From Cunninghamella blakesleeana (taxonomy: Eukaryota > Mucoromycota > Mucoromycetes > Mucorales > Cunninghamellaceae), in NCBI GenBank assembly GCA_017871115.1, contig JAFCIZ010000011.1, forward strand, positions 637,501 to 701,500: 64,000 nucleotides of DNA. The letters are read 5' to 3'. Positions 1-12,357 of the stretch are shown here, piece by piece. A program made the translations under genes and the position numbers. Position 1 is the stretch's first letter. The number at the start of each line of letters is the position of its first letter. The notes below the pieces were generated by a model. It worked only from the letters and a program-made list of their open reading frames with translations, was not told the origin of the DNA and did not search any database.

Positions 1-674
1 CCTACAGCCCATGATGATCCCCAACTATTCTTAATAATCCAATAATCTTTACCTTGTTGATTACCATAACCTACAAGAACAACAAAATGATTAGGCTGAG
101 CACCAACAGAACCATCATTATCAAAAACTCCATCCCCTAAATCATTAAAAAATCGTTTCATTTCATTATCTGCTGCAATTGCTATAACTAAAGGACCTTT
201 AGATACAAGAATTTCTCTAATCTCATCTTCACTTCGAGCTCTAACATTTCTAGTCATAAGACGTCCCTTCACGACATTATTAATAGGATTAGGAATTTTA
301 CACGGACCATGTCTTTGTGATCTGCCAGAAGTATAAGGATATTCTGATTCAGCAACTAAATCTTTTATGTTAAAATAGTCGAAAACAGCAGTAGGCCATC
401 CACCATCACATCCATTATTTTGATTACCACCCATAAATTTTCTATAAGAACAGTCAATAATATCTTGTTCTGATAGAGTTATATTATAATTCTTTTTCCA
501 CTTTAAATACGCTTCCATAACACCAGTACCTGCAAAAGCATAACCTGCGTCACAATGCAATTGATTTTTTACGGGAGTCATAATGCCCTGTTCTCGCCAA
601 TCAAAACTGTCTGGTATAGCATTGATTCCTAAGGTAAGGAATAGAGTTGTTGCAATAATAGATGATAATTTCAT
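1..674 (-). CDS. Papain-fold (C1A-like) secreted protein, predicted catalytically dead, C-terminus cut by window edge
   Basis: One open frame runs from the ATG at 674 off the window start, about 224 residues, with no intron seen. Residues 1-19 form a hydrophobic signal peptide; the mature papain fold follows at once (PDSFDWREQG), so the usual inhibitory I29 propeptide is absent. Papain landmarks are present: VKNQ (oxyanion Gln), the CDGGWP region, NHFVVLVGYG with the active-site His, and YWIIKNSWG with the active-site Asn. The cysteine block reads QLHCDAGYAFAG; counting from Gln19, the catalytic Cys25-Trp26 pair is Gly-Tyr. The fold is therefore expected without thiol protease activity. Family membership is sure; inactivity is inferred from the residue change. 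A role as a decoy, inhibitor or binding protein is possible but not shown. Confidence 0.85.
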   Translation of the reverse strand, partial: MKLSSIIATTLFLTLGINAIPDSFDWREQGIMTPVKNQLHCDAGYAFAGTGVMEAYLKWKKNYNITLSEQDIIDCSYRKFMGGNQNNGCDGGWPTAVFDYFNIKDLVAESEYPYTSGRSQRHGPCKIPNPINNVVKGRLMTRNVRARSEDEIREILVSKGPLVIAIAADNEMKRFFNDLGDGVFDNDGSVGAQPNHFVVLVGYGNQQGKDYWIIKNSWGSSWAV

Positions 675-690
675 AGTATAATTTTCTTTT

Positions 691-1625
691 TTAAGATATA
701 CAATATATTATTAAAGCTATTTAAAATAAAAATAATGAAAAAATATAATAAAGTTATTTAAAAAAAAAAAATAAAGAAAAAATATAAAGTTATTTAAAAT
801 AAAAATAATGAAAAAATATAATAAAGTTCCAACAGGTAAATCAATAAATCATGCATAATTATTTCATTCTCAGATCACCCCTTTTTAGATCCTTCCCTTT
901 GATTTATAGCTAAAAAATAATAAAATTAAAGTCAGATAAGAGGGATAGAGTTCAAATAAGCAGGAGTATGCAGTCTAGCTATAGTATAAGATCAAAATAA
1001 AAATTATGACCAAAGTTTAGAAAACGAGAAAAAGCTTGATATTTATTGAATTAGAGTTAAAATTGAATTATATATATTTTTTTTTAAGATACACAAAATA
1101 TCATTAAAATTATTAACCAAAAAAAATAATGAAAATTATAATAAATCACTACAGGCAAATTGATAAAATAGTGATTAAGAATTATTTCACTCTCAGATTA
1201 ACACTATGGGGTATAAAAAAAGCAGAGCTACAAATACAACAAAAAGGAGCTCTGTTTTATTTATACCCCTTAGTGTTTTGTTCTCTAATCTCACCTCTCA
1301 CTAAGACACAGTATTTTTATTTCTTACAGTATGATTTATAGCAAAAAGATAATAAAATTAAAGTCAGATAGAAGGGCTAAAGTTCAAACAAGTAGGAATA
1401 TATAGTTTAGAAATAAAGCAAGATTAAAATAAAAATTATAACGAAAGTTTTAAAAACGAGAAAAATCTTGATCTTTATTGAATTGGAATTAAAATTGAAT
1501 TTATATGTTTTTTTAAGATACACAGAATATTATTAAAGTTATTAATCAAAAAAAATAATGAAAATCATAACAAATCACTACAGGTAAATTGATAAAGCAG
1601 TGATTGAATTATTTCATTCTCAAAT
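691..1625. repeat. Diverged tandem repeat, about 2.3 units of about 390-430 bp
   Basis: The same series of segments recurs three times. A block starting TTAAGATA(T/C)ACA begins at about 691, 1084 and 1513. It is followed by an AATAATGAAAA(A/T) tract, then an ACAGG(T/C)AAAT block at about 831, 1152 and 1580, then TTATTTCA(T/C)TCTCA. The downstream half (AAAGTCAGATA then GTTCAAA) is seen at about 930 and 1360. Unit spacing is about 393 and 429 bp, and the copies have drifted. The first unit abuts the start of the papain-fold gene, so the array may derive from duplication of its upstream region. A 70-codon frame at 1129-1341 lies inside the array and looks incidental. Confidence 0.7.
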
Positions 1626-2034
1626 CAAAATAAATAATCATCATTTTAATACAAAAATAATGGAATAATTTGGCTATACTACTGGTTGAATATTATCAAA
1701 ATAGAAAGTTGGTCATTACAAAAATGTATACATCTTTTTCAACATAAAGTCAAAATAGAAAAAGAAAAGCACAAAAAATGAAAATTTCAAATACAAAATT
1801 TTCTTTTAGATAGTCATTTTTCAAGCTTTTAAGACGGAGATTATATCCTTTTTAATAAATAATCAACATTTTAATACAAAAAAAAATTAATACAAAAATA
1901 ATAACCTTTCTCAAATTGGCGGGTATATTTTTACGTTTTTCTCTATCTTATTTTATTTCATACTTATTTATTTTAAAAAAAAGGAACAATAAATATAATC
2001 TATATATTAGAAGTGATAATAAATATATATACAT
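1626..2034. other. Intergenic region upstream of SEH1
   Basis: AT-rich spacer with oligo-A/T runs. It presumably holds the SEH1 promoter and 5' leader. No gene or RNA signal seen. Confidence 0.5.
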
Positions 2035-4061
2035 ATGACAAGTATCACCAAATTTGAAACTGGGCATGAAGATTTAATCCATGGTATTGCGTACGATTAT
2101 TATGGAAAACGTTTAGTTACTTGTTCTTCAGATCAAAGACTTAAAGTATGGGATTTTATTGAAAGGCAAGATTCAGCAATATGGGAGAGTAATGATGCTT
2201 GGAAAGCACATGATGCTTCTATTATGAAAGCCATATGGGCTCCTGCAGAATATGGTCAGATTATTGCAAGCTGCTCATTTGATAGAACAGTTAAAATTTG
2301 GGAAGAGCAACCTGTAGGTAAAAACTAATAAAAATACAAATTATCAAAAAAAAAAAAAAAAAGAATAATATCATATTAACAAGTAATAATAAATAATATC
2401 TTTATTTAAATCAATAATTTACACATACATGTATAACTTTGTATGATAACTAGAACCCAAAAACTCACAGCGAAGGTGGTCTGAACGATTTCGATTAGTT
2501 GAATCAAAAGGTGCTGTTTTAGATGTTGCTTTCTCTCCAATCCAAGGCGCGTTACGATTGGTAAAATACCACATATAATATAGCTTGATATAAAATAACG
2601 AATAGCACCAGCAACTTATTTACGTACATATTTATTTGCCTACTTATTATTTTTAAAATAAATAGGCTACCTGTTCAGCAGATGGAATTATAAGAATATA
2701 TGAAGCGATTGAACCTACTAATTTATCTCAGTGGTCTCAAATGGAAGAGTTTTCAATCGAAGCGAATAAAGATAATACTGCATCAACTACAATGACATCA
2801 TCGCATCCTTCTTTATTATCACAACAGCAACAACAACAACAACTTCAAGACCAATCATTACATATGGAAGCATTATTAGAACAACAGCAGCAGCAACATT
2901 TAAGACAGTTACATCAGCAACAACAGCAATTATTAAATGTTTCTTTATCACCTTCGTCACAGGACGATCATCGTCAACAACAGCGTAATAATGATCAAGA
3001 TAATGACACATCCAATACTTCTACTTTATCAGCAAGACGTCAAGCAGCACTCCAACTTGGTACTTCACCACCAGCTCTACCACCACCTCCGCCATCCTCG
3101 TCATCTTCATTAGCCTTTCAGCAGCATGCACCATTAAGAACACCAGGTTCTAGTTCAAGTGGAAACAGTAATACAATAGATCATTATCAATTACCTTTTG
3201 GCAATCATCCAGCAACACCTGGTTTGCCTCCTCCAACTGGGTATTCTACTACTAATACATTAACTATGTCATCTATAGATCAATATCAGTCTCAACAAGA
3301 AGCTCATCATCATCGTCCTATTGATTTAGAAAGTGGGTATTGTATTGATTGGTGTCCAAATAGATCATCCACAGCTTTGATGGTTGTTGGTTTAGGGAAA
3401 GAACATGGGGCAAAGGTAATAATAGTAATAGTAACGTAGATATATATATATATATACATTAATGATATGACGGTCAATAATCAATATATATACTGAGATT
3501 ACTTCTTTTTTTTTTTTTTTTTTCAAAAAAAAAAAAAGATATTTAAACATGATGGACATAATCGATGGTATCCTGGAGAAAATCTACCTGGTCATTCAAG
3601 TCAAGTAAACGATGTTAGCTGGGCACCAAGTATGGGCAGGTAAAATAAATAAGAATAAAATCAAAAACAGGAATACATTAATAATATGTAGAATACTTTT
3701 TTTTCTAAAATACTCATTATTTTTATTTATTAGAACTTACCAATTGATCGCAACAGCATGTAAAGATCACTATGTAAGAATATTTAAATTAACGGATACT
3801 GCAACAACGCCATCAGCAACCCGAGCAAACATGTTGAATAAACAAATGACAAAACCTAGTCGATCTTTCCATATAGAATTAATAGCTGAATTTAATCACC
3901 ACCAAGCAGAAGTATGGCGTGTAGAATGGAATATAATGGGAACTGTCCTATCATCAACAGGAAGTGATGGAACAGTAAGATTATGGAGAGCTGGGTATGA
4001 TGGTGAATGGCGTGAAATGGCGGTCATTAATACATCATCATTAAATCAACAACAACAATAA
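2035..4061 (+). CDS. SEH1: Nucleoporin SEH1 homologue (WD40 protein) with a long Q/S/P-rich insertion
   Basis: Five exons can be joined: 2035-2317, 2454-2560, 2666-3415, 3539-3639 and 3734-4061, giving 522 residues in frame. Exon 1 carries the family N-terminus (FETGHEDLIHGIAYDYYG, then CSSDQRLKVWD and CSFDRTVKIWEE); exon 2 to 3 gives ATCSADGIIRIYEA; the end gives EVWRVEWNIMGTVLSSTGSD and VRLWRAGYDGEW. Seh1 is a six-bladed WD40 subunit of the nuclear-pore Y complex and of the SEA/GATOR2 complex on the vacuole. Seh1 is usually about 350 residues; the excess is a low-complexity tract of roughly 190 residues (about 160-350) of poly-Gln, Ser, Pro and His in a loop between blades. Every splice site is GT-AG. 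Identity is firm; the exact splice points are hand-read. Confidence 0.9.
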
Positions 4062-4399
4062 TAATAATAATAATAATAACAATAACACAATATATATTTA
4101 TGCAAAAATATGAGTGTATATATTTTTATTTTTTGGGGAAAGTTTATAAAAGATTGGTCATACAAAAATAATACTATTTTGGGGTGATACATTTTTTTTT
4201 GTACAATAGAACTTAAAAATATTCATCCATCACAAATATGAACGATTAATTTTTTAAAAAAAAAAAAATGGTGATTAAATAAAAAATAAATAAAAAAAAT
4301 TAAGTAATAACAATGGTAATATATATATATATAATGTAAATAATAATAATAACAAAAAAAGGATGGGATAAGGAAAAAAAAAAATATGGAATGATAATT
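4062..4399. other. Convergent 3' spacer between SEH1 and the TMEM135 homologue
   Basis: Starts with (AAT)n just past the SEH1 stop and continues as AT-rich DNA with short (TA)n. It should contain both polyadenylation regions. No further feature seen. Confidence 0.5.
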
Positions 4400-6115
4400 T
4401 TAATTAGTGCCGAAGAATCGAGTCATTAAACTAAGGTAGTGAGAAGCAATGGTATCCTTATCATTTTGATAAATAGGCATTAATGCACCCATTGATAACA
4501 TAAATAATAAAATATCACCATGAGGAATGGTCTTAACATATCCATATTTAACCAATGTTCTCCACCAAGATTCTATAGCTCGAGTGAGACAGTAAAGACC
4601 AAGTTCTAATTTTTTTATAAAAAAAAATGGATAATAAAATATATAAGTGATTTTATTTTTTATTTTTTTAGAAAAACCTTAATCCTCTCATTACGGTTAT
4701 TATAATTATTATTAAACATTACCTAATTGACGACCTTTAGCTTCAAACAATGCCATACTACCACCAATAATACCAGGAATATAATAATATTTAAGTTTTT
4801 CTTTACCAAGAGCATTTCTTAACGCACAAGCTGATACGAAAGCCATGGTTACATACATTGCTAAGAAGAAACAAGATCTTGCAGCTGATTTGACCATTTT
4901 TTTTAATACAGGAATTGGCCTAAATTAAGTAAATAAATAAACAAATAAAATAAGATAAATAAAAACAGTGTCAACTATTTTATTCCTTTTTTGAATATTT
5001 TTCAGCTGTTTTAATTTTTAAGAAACTTACTCTTTCTTTAATTGATTATATCTAAATACCAAAGTCATGATCTATACATATATATATACAAAGATGATTA
5101 ACCACCAATAATTATATATATTCTCATTTCTTTTTTAATAATAAAATGATATTTTACTAATTACTTACCACATTCAAAGGAACATACAATTTCATAGCAC
5201 GACCATATTCATCTTTAAAAAAGCGAATTTTATTCATAGTGCAACTAGCTTCCAAAGGATGTTGGACGGCGCATAAGGTGTGGCTATGGCGAATGTTAGG
5301 AGGGATGATGGTAGCGACATTAGGGCTGATATGATGAGCTACGAATTCCCGACTTGTTGTATCCTTGGGGATTTTAATAGGTAAAGAAGGGTCATTTGCA
5401 TTTAAGCGTTCAGCAGTTGTACCAATAGCAGCAGCCAAAGGATAAGCCATATTACCCACATCACCTTTCCAACCAGAATGTGTCACAAGGAAAGCGTAAT
5501 AAGATTTTGGTAAAGTATCAGGATCAAATAAGAAAGCATAAATAATTTGCATATTAGCAAGCATCATGACTAAAACACCAACATGATTTTGTAATCCTTT
5601 TGCCAACTTATCTTCCCAAGTAGGCTCAAATATATTGTTGTTGTTACTACTGAGTTGAGAAGATGAAGATGAGTGATCATCACCTAATGTAAATCGCTTT
5701 CCACTGTTACTCTTGGAAGAAGATGGGTCATGTAATGATTGTTGGTGGTTGAATGCCAAATGACGTCTTTTTTCTCTTGATTTTTCCCATACTTTCATTA
5801 ACCAAGCACCATTAAATTGAAGACTACGCGTTAATAAATACAACATGATGGATTGTCTTCTACGATGATCAGGGTCAATCAACAATGATAAACCAGCCAC
5901 TGCACCTGCAACAAAAGCATTCAATCTATCCGAAGCAGCATCCTTTGTTCCACGTATTCTTCTCATTAAACATAATATCCCTTTATAACTACTGAGAAAT
6001 GTACTAAGAAATAATGCAAATAAGGCTGTATCCCTAAATATATGAAATAAAAATGAATATGAGAATAAAGTTAAAAAAGACCTTTCTAATTTGGAAGGTA
6101 CTTTTATTTTCATAA

Positions 6116-6151
<36 letters not shown>

Positions 6152-6733
6152 ATCTCGATAACTTACTTTCCAGCTAAACGTCTTAACATACTTGGTCTAT
6201 TTTAAACACAAAATATAAAATAAATGATATATAAAAGTGTTAATATATAAAGAAATACTTTATCTACATATTATGTATATTTATATTTTATTATGAAATA
6301 CTTTTTAAATAATTTCCCAGTTAGCAACAATGGCAAAACTCCAATAAGATATTTCACAGCGAAAGCAACGACATATGCTTTAATAAATCCACGTGTACAA
6401 TTTTGAGTACAGGTTTTTCCAACATGTTTGCAATAGTGAGTAGGTTGTTTTTTAGTAATTTCCAAGTTTAATCGACTAAGGTTTTGACTATATGAAAGAA
6501 AAAGGAAAGAGAATTAGTTTACCAAATAAAAATATCATAGTAATATCACCACTGCCACCTATATAAGTATTTATAATTTACCTGCTTAAACGTTTAAGTC
6601 TTTCTTGAAAGGATCGAATAGAGGATAATACAGCTTCAGTTTCTTTATCAGTTAAAAGTTTTGAAACGATTTGTGCTAAACTTTCAATAAAGTTTTCGTA
6701 ATAAGATGGAGGAACGGGTGGTATATCGGCCAT
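4400..6733 (-). CDS. TMEM135: TMEM135-like multi-pass membrane protein
   Basis: Seven exons, 6733-6582, 6487-6302, 6196-6167, 6033-5169, 5071-5031, 4919-4723 and 4605-4400, join into 558 residues. Two internal exons are only 30 and 41 nt. The N-terminal half has a Cys-rich segment (HYCKHVGKTCTQNC) followed by hydrophobic helices, then RGTKDAASDRLNAFVAGAVAGLS, a Tim17-like Gly/Ala helix typical of the family. A matching C-terminal half has MALFEAKGRQLG, ELGLYCLTRAIESWW and HGDILLFMLSMGALM. TMEM135 relatives sit in peroxisomal and mitochondrial membranes and affect mitochondrial dynamics and lipid handling; the molecular activity is unsettled. Residues after the HRRRQSIMLYLLTRSL helix include a Ser/Asn-rich, probably disordered, insertion. 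Family assignment is confident. Confidence 0.82.
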
Positions 6734-9107
6734 ACTCTATTCTTTATATTCAATTATTTCTTTATATAAGTAAAAGGGTAAAAAAAAAATAATAAAATTA
6801 AAAATTATATAGTATTAAAGAAAGAACAAAAAAGAAGAAAGGAAAAAAAAATTATATTATTTTTTGAGACTTAAAAACTTATTTTTCCCCACTAATTTTT
6901 TATTATCGAAAAAAAAGGGGGAGAGTAAGAAAAGTAAAGCAAAACTTGACTCTTGTCATGTGCTTTTTCCTTATAAACCAACTAGGGTATCGGAACCAGA
7001 AATTATTTTTCCCCAAATCAATGTTCATTTTTTCGAATTGATTTATAAAAATCAACCTTAATTTTTTTTTTTTGGGAAAAAACCAATATTATTTTTTATT
7101 TTAATTGAATCGATTTATTAATGATAACAATATTATGAGGATGAATAACATAGAATAAACTTAATTTAGATCATTGTACTACAAACCCAAGAGTTTATTG
7201 ACAAGAAATTATACAATTTTGAAAGGAATAATATATACTATCTTGTTAAGAATCAATTAAAAAAAATTAAAAATACATGTGCATTATAATCAGCAAAATA
7301 ATGATAAGTCAATTCTATCCAATCTTTTTTTTTAGTTGTTACTGCTTTAGAGATACATCCTTACCTATTTTCTGTCAGAATTCATTTGATCGACAAGATA
7401 AAATCACCACGTGACTTTAGCCAATATAATTTATTTATTTAACTATGGAAGAACTGTAATTAAATTCATTATAATTAAATATCATCATCATTAGATAGAA
7501 AAAGTAAACATTTTAAATTTATAAAAATTCGATTGTTATTAATTATTATTACAATTATAACATTGTCTTAAGTTTTTATTAATTTTTGATATATAAATTG
7601 AAGATTACTAAATTGACAATTTAAAAGAAAAAAAATTAAAAAAGAGCAGTGAAGGTATTAATGGTAAGCAATTAAAAAAAAATAAAAAAAAAATTGATAA
7701 ATTCAATGCATGAAAACATAAGGGTTATTTTTCTCTTAATATTATCTATTTTTTTTAAAAAAAAAAAAAAAAAAATATAAACCATAAAGTGCATTCTTTA
7801 TTACATTGATCTATAACAGAGATGTTATTGAGTCGGCGTTTTGAAAATGATTCTAAAGATGGGTTTGGATCATGCGTAATTGAACATTTTCTTCTGACAA
7901 AAGTATTGTATTATAAACCTTGATTAACTACGTGACTTATTATCTTTTAATGATCTAGAGATATATTTATTGTTTGGCTAACCTTACATACTAAAGATAT
8001 TCTTGCTGTTGAAAGTTGAATAACTGTCTTGACATGTACCTTCCTTCACCTATAGCATCAAGTATTTTTTTTTTTTTTACTTGAACAATGTTATGTTCAA
8101 CCTTCTTAGTAACATCTGCACTATTTAAATTACGAACAGGGTCAATACTATTCCCATTTAAATTATACGGCATTGGAAAATAAGAGAGTTATATAAATTA
8201 AAAAACTATGTTTCTTGAATTTAATACAAAACAGAGTCTATAAAAAAATTAATCAATAGCTGTTTCTAAAAATAGAAATAAAAATTAAATATATGCTAAC
8301 ACTTACATTTACAATTTATATTTTTTAGACCTGAATGGGTTTGTAGGAAGTAGGCAATTGTAATGTATTTTCAGTAGAATAATCTTTCATCTAATTATTT
8401 TTTTTATAAATACATGTCTAGTTGGTTCGTCACAAGAGCAGTCTGACATAGAGAGAGCCCAATATTTTTGGTACTGCTTCACAAGGAACCATTTCTATAT
8501 ATATATATAGAAGCCATTAAGTTTTATCGGGTAAAGGTTAACTACGCTATTTTTCAAGTATCCACTATATATATTACCATATACCTTATTTTTGGATTTA
8601 AATTTTCCAAGCTTCAAGTCCCTTTGAGTAACTGTATCTCCAAAATCATATTGGTAACTTTGCTTTTGTTAATGGAAAAACAAAGAAAATGAAAAAGAGT
8701 GGAAAATATTTTTTAAAAAGAATGGCGGAGTTTTAGAAATTTGATTTAAATTTCATAAAAAAAAAAAAAAGCAAACTCCTTATCCTCCTTTTTCTTTCTT
8801 TATTTGTTACTGAATTCTTTATAAAAATAAAATTATATATATACTTATATATACTTAGATGTATAATTATAGTCATATATATAATATTATTTCATCATCT
8901 TTTATCATCAATTAAAATTTTACTTTATATCTCCATTTCTTTCCATTTGACAACTCTGAATTTATTTTTAACTTTATTAATATATAAATAATATAATATA
9001 TATATTAACTTATATATATCTATATTTGTATATAAATATATAGATCAAATAAATTAACACATAAATATATATTATCATAAAATATACATAAACTTATATA
9101 ATCAATC
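6734..9107. other. Long divergent intergenic region
   Basis: About 2.4 kb between the divergent TMEM135-like and translocator genes, very AT-rich, with a T8-A19 block at 7749-7775 and (TA)n near 8840-9090. A 60-codon minus-strand frame at 7991-8173 (ends RQLFNFQQQEYL) has a protein-like composition but no partner exons or recognised family. No tRNA or repeat family recognised. Confidence 0.45.
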
Positions 9108-10522
9108 ATGGCGTCTGATTCCAATCTTTCAACTAGATCAACCAAATCAATATTTGATAATTCTATGGTATGGTTGGGTTTATACTTTTTTTTTAATTTG
9201 ACTTTGACATTATATAACAAGATTATTCTTTCCTTATTCGACTTTCCTTATCCTTGGGCCTTGACAGCAGTTCATACCTTTTGTGGTGCTATTGGTTCTT
9301 TTATCTTTTGGAAAAGCGATCTTTTCACTCCTTCTCAATTGGGTGAAAGAGAAAACATTGTCATGTTATTGTTTTCCTTTTTATATACTATTAATATCGC
9401 CATCAGTAATGTCTCTTTGTAAGTTTTATATAATAATTATGATATATGTATAATAGGTATTAGTTTTACTTATGATTATATTACATATATTATTAAATTA
9501 GAAACCTTGTTTCAGTTCCAGTAAGTTCATATTTATAGATACAGATAGAGATATATATGTGTATGTAAATAACACTAATTATATATAATAGTTTCACCAA
9601 GTAGTACGTGCAATGACTCCCGTATTTACAATTATGCTATCCGTTATGTTTCTTTCCAAATCATATTCAAGCTTAACTTATATATCTTTATTTCCTGTAT
9701 GTATTGAAAAAAAAAAAAAGGAATATAATAATAATAATAAAAGTGATGTCATATAAGGCTCTATCTGATTTAACCTTATCTCTCTTTTTTTTTTCTTTTT
9801 TCCTTTTAAAAAGGTAATTGCCGGTGTTGCTTTTGCTACCTTTGGAGATTATAATTATACAGCTATGGGATTCTTTTTAACAGTATTAGGAACTATTTTA
9901 GCAGCCGTCAAGACTGTTGTAACCAATAGAGTACAAGTAGGGAAATTGAAATTACATCCTTTAGATCTTTTATTAAGAATGTCACCTTTGGCTTGCTTTC
10001 AAACATTACTTTATTCTTATGCTACTGGTGAGATGACGTTAGTAAAAGAATTCATGGTTACTAAAGCAACTTGGTCCTTCCTTTTTGTCTTATTGATCAA
10101 TGGTGTATTGGCTTTCTTTTTAAATGTGGTTAGTTTTACAGCAAACAAAAAAACAAGTGCCCTTACTATGACTGTGGCTGGAAATGTGAAGCAAGTTCTT
10201 TCTATTGTATTGGCTGTCATCATTTTTAAATATCCTTTAACTTGGATGAATTCAATTGGTATCTTATTAACGTTAGCTGGTGGTGCTTGGTATACGTAAG
10301 TAAAAAAAATAATTAATATAAAAATAAAATAATGCGTGGACTGGAAATTATTGGAAAAGAGGCTGATATATAAATGTATGTATTTATTTATTTTTATTAT
10401 ATTTTTTATTTTATATACATTATAGTAAAGTTGAAATGAATGAAAAGAGCCGATCAAAAAAATTCAATGATTCATTATTGGGAACAAATATGGATCGCAT
10501 GGAAACCAAAATGCGTCTTTAG
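9108..10522 (+). CDS. Triose-phosphate/nucleotide-sugar translocator family protein (DMT superfamily)
   Basis: Five exons, 9108-9418, 9502-9520, 9592-9696, 9814-10295 and 10426-10522, join into 337 residues. Exon 2 is a 19-nt micro-exon encoding the NLVSVP stretch, a conserved family position. The protein is almost all hydrophobic helices, beginning FNLTLTLYNKIIL and PYPWALTAVHTFCG, and ending GNVKQVLSIVLAVIIFKYPL, TWMNSIGILLTLAGGAWYTKVE, which are signatures of the TPT (DUF250, SLC35E-like) branch. These carriers exchange phosphorylated sugars or nucleotide sugars across Golgi, ER or other endomembranes. The substrate cannot be told from sequence. The short basic C-terminal tail (KSRSKK) faces the cytosol in the family. 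The model is well supported because all phases close. Confidence 0.87.
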
Positions 10523-12357
10523 TTTTTTTTTTTCTCATTCACCTTCTTTTTCTTTCTCATCTTCTTTATCTTTTACCCTTTCTTTTTTTACATACATTAA
10601 TTTTATAATACTATTTATTTATTTATTTAGACTATCATTTTACATATTTAAATATAAAAATTACAAACTTTTTTACATAAAAGTTTATTAGATATAAAAG
10701 TTTATTTTTATAATTTTCAAGTTTTCAATTATAAATACAACATATAAATTTATATTATAGAAAAAAGATATTTAAAAAATGAGCTTGATATATTTATTAC
10801 TATTATCATTAAAACTAACATAAAATATAATTATAATATGTATATGAGTTTATCCCACAACTTGACGAAATTTCGAGCTATAATATATAAATTGAAGTAT
10901 TCGTTTTTAAAATACAGATTAATCTGTATTTTAAAAACAATGGCTAAGCGTAATAAACTCTGAACTAACGCATTAAAAAACTCTACTTCACATATTACAA
11001 TTATGTAAAAAATGCAAGGTTTCAATTTCCTAAAGTTTACTACAGCCATTAACTAACTAGCATACAGGGCTCTTGATTAATTTTTATTCCTATCGAACTT
11101 ACTGAAAGAAATACATACCACTACTCTTATAAAAAAACAATCGGACTAATTGATCCATTTTTTTTTTTGTTTTCTTTAACAAAAACTCAAATCAATACTT
11201 AAAGTAACCCTTAGATTAATATAATCATTAATTCGAATATTTGAAAAAACTATACACTAAAGCGACTTTGTTGCCTTAATTTGACTCCTATAGAAAATGC
11301 TTATAGCAAAGTAAATCTCAAATCTCTATCTCTATTTTGGAAAACTACAATGTTACTACAAGTCCACTCAATATTGTATAGGGTACTATGGATGAAGATA
11401 TCTACTGCAGGATATTTACATCTTATAAATAAAACTAGTACTCACCTATACATATTGTGCTCTAGTTCCGATTAGATTTGCCTCCATTGTGATAGAACGT
11501 CTGATTAAATGAGAAGCCTGGAGTAACTCCTTCTTTATTCGTTTCGCTCCAATTCGTTTTAATACAAACATCGTCTATCATGTAACCATGCTTTGCAAGG
11601 TATCTAAAAACCTTTATGGACAAGAAACTGAAAAAAAATTAGTATTATCTCCATCACTATTTAGTGCATTTAAAAAATCTATTGAAATTATAATTTCAAC
11701 GGTGCTGGTTTTGATAAAGTGAACCTGTTGATAATTTCGGGAAAATAAAGTAAATGTAAAATTAATCTATGCTGTTATAATAATCATCATTTATTTTATT
11801 TATTTTTCAAGTAAAACAAATTAATATAAAAAGAATTGAATAAAGTAAAACTCATAAGAAATAAAAAAAAGAAAAAAGAAACAAAAATTACACATTTAAA
11901 TTGGCAAGACCATAAGGCCAGACCAAAAAAGGAAAGAGAAAATACACTTTTAATGCAAAATCAAAAAGGTACAAATAAAAAAAATTGCCTAATCACACCT
12001 GACATTATAATGGAAAATAAACGAATTTTATATCATGTATATGAAGTATTACTTTGGAAAATATCATTCAAGCTTTTTTTTATTATTACTATTATTAAAT
12101 ATGATAAAAATAATAAAGAAATAACCAAGCCTCAATAATACAATTTAGAGATAGGTACAATATAAGAATAATGATATTAAAAAAAAAAAAAATGTCTAAG
12201 ATGAAATAAATGACAATAATTATAATAATAAAATAAAATTAAATAGATTTATATATATATGTAAGTGTATATATATTAATAAAATAAAAATAAAAGATAT
12301 ATATTTATATAAATATAAAAAACAATGTAAAATTGTTTTTTTTTCATTTTTTTTTTT
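10523..12357. other. Convergent intergenic region, no gene seen
   Basis: About 1.8 kb of AT-rich DNA between two convergent genes. Frames of 64-100 codons at 10831-11049, 11281-11475 and 11836-12138 have A/T-driven composition and no recognisable family. The one structured element is the perfect palindrome listed separately. Confidence 0.5.
10903..10938. repeat. Perfect 36-bp palindrome
   Basis: Each 18-bp half is the exact reverse complement of the other with no spacer; the centre lies between 10920 and 10921 and the core reads CAGATTAATCTG. It contains C and G bases in mirrored positions, so it is not a simple (TA)n run. It could extrude as a cruciform or bind a dimeric protein; neither is shown. 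Confidence 0.85.

Noticed and set aside
1129..1341. 70-codon plus-strand frame between the papain-fold gene and SEH1
   Set aside because: It lies inside the diverged tandem repeat, the other units do not preserve the frame, and no family is recognised.
7991..8173. 60-codon minus-strand frame ending QLFNFQQQEYL
   Set aside because: Composition is somewhat protein-like, but it contains an A-run, has no partner exons and no recognised family; too weak to call a gene.
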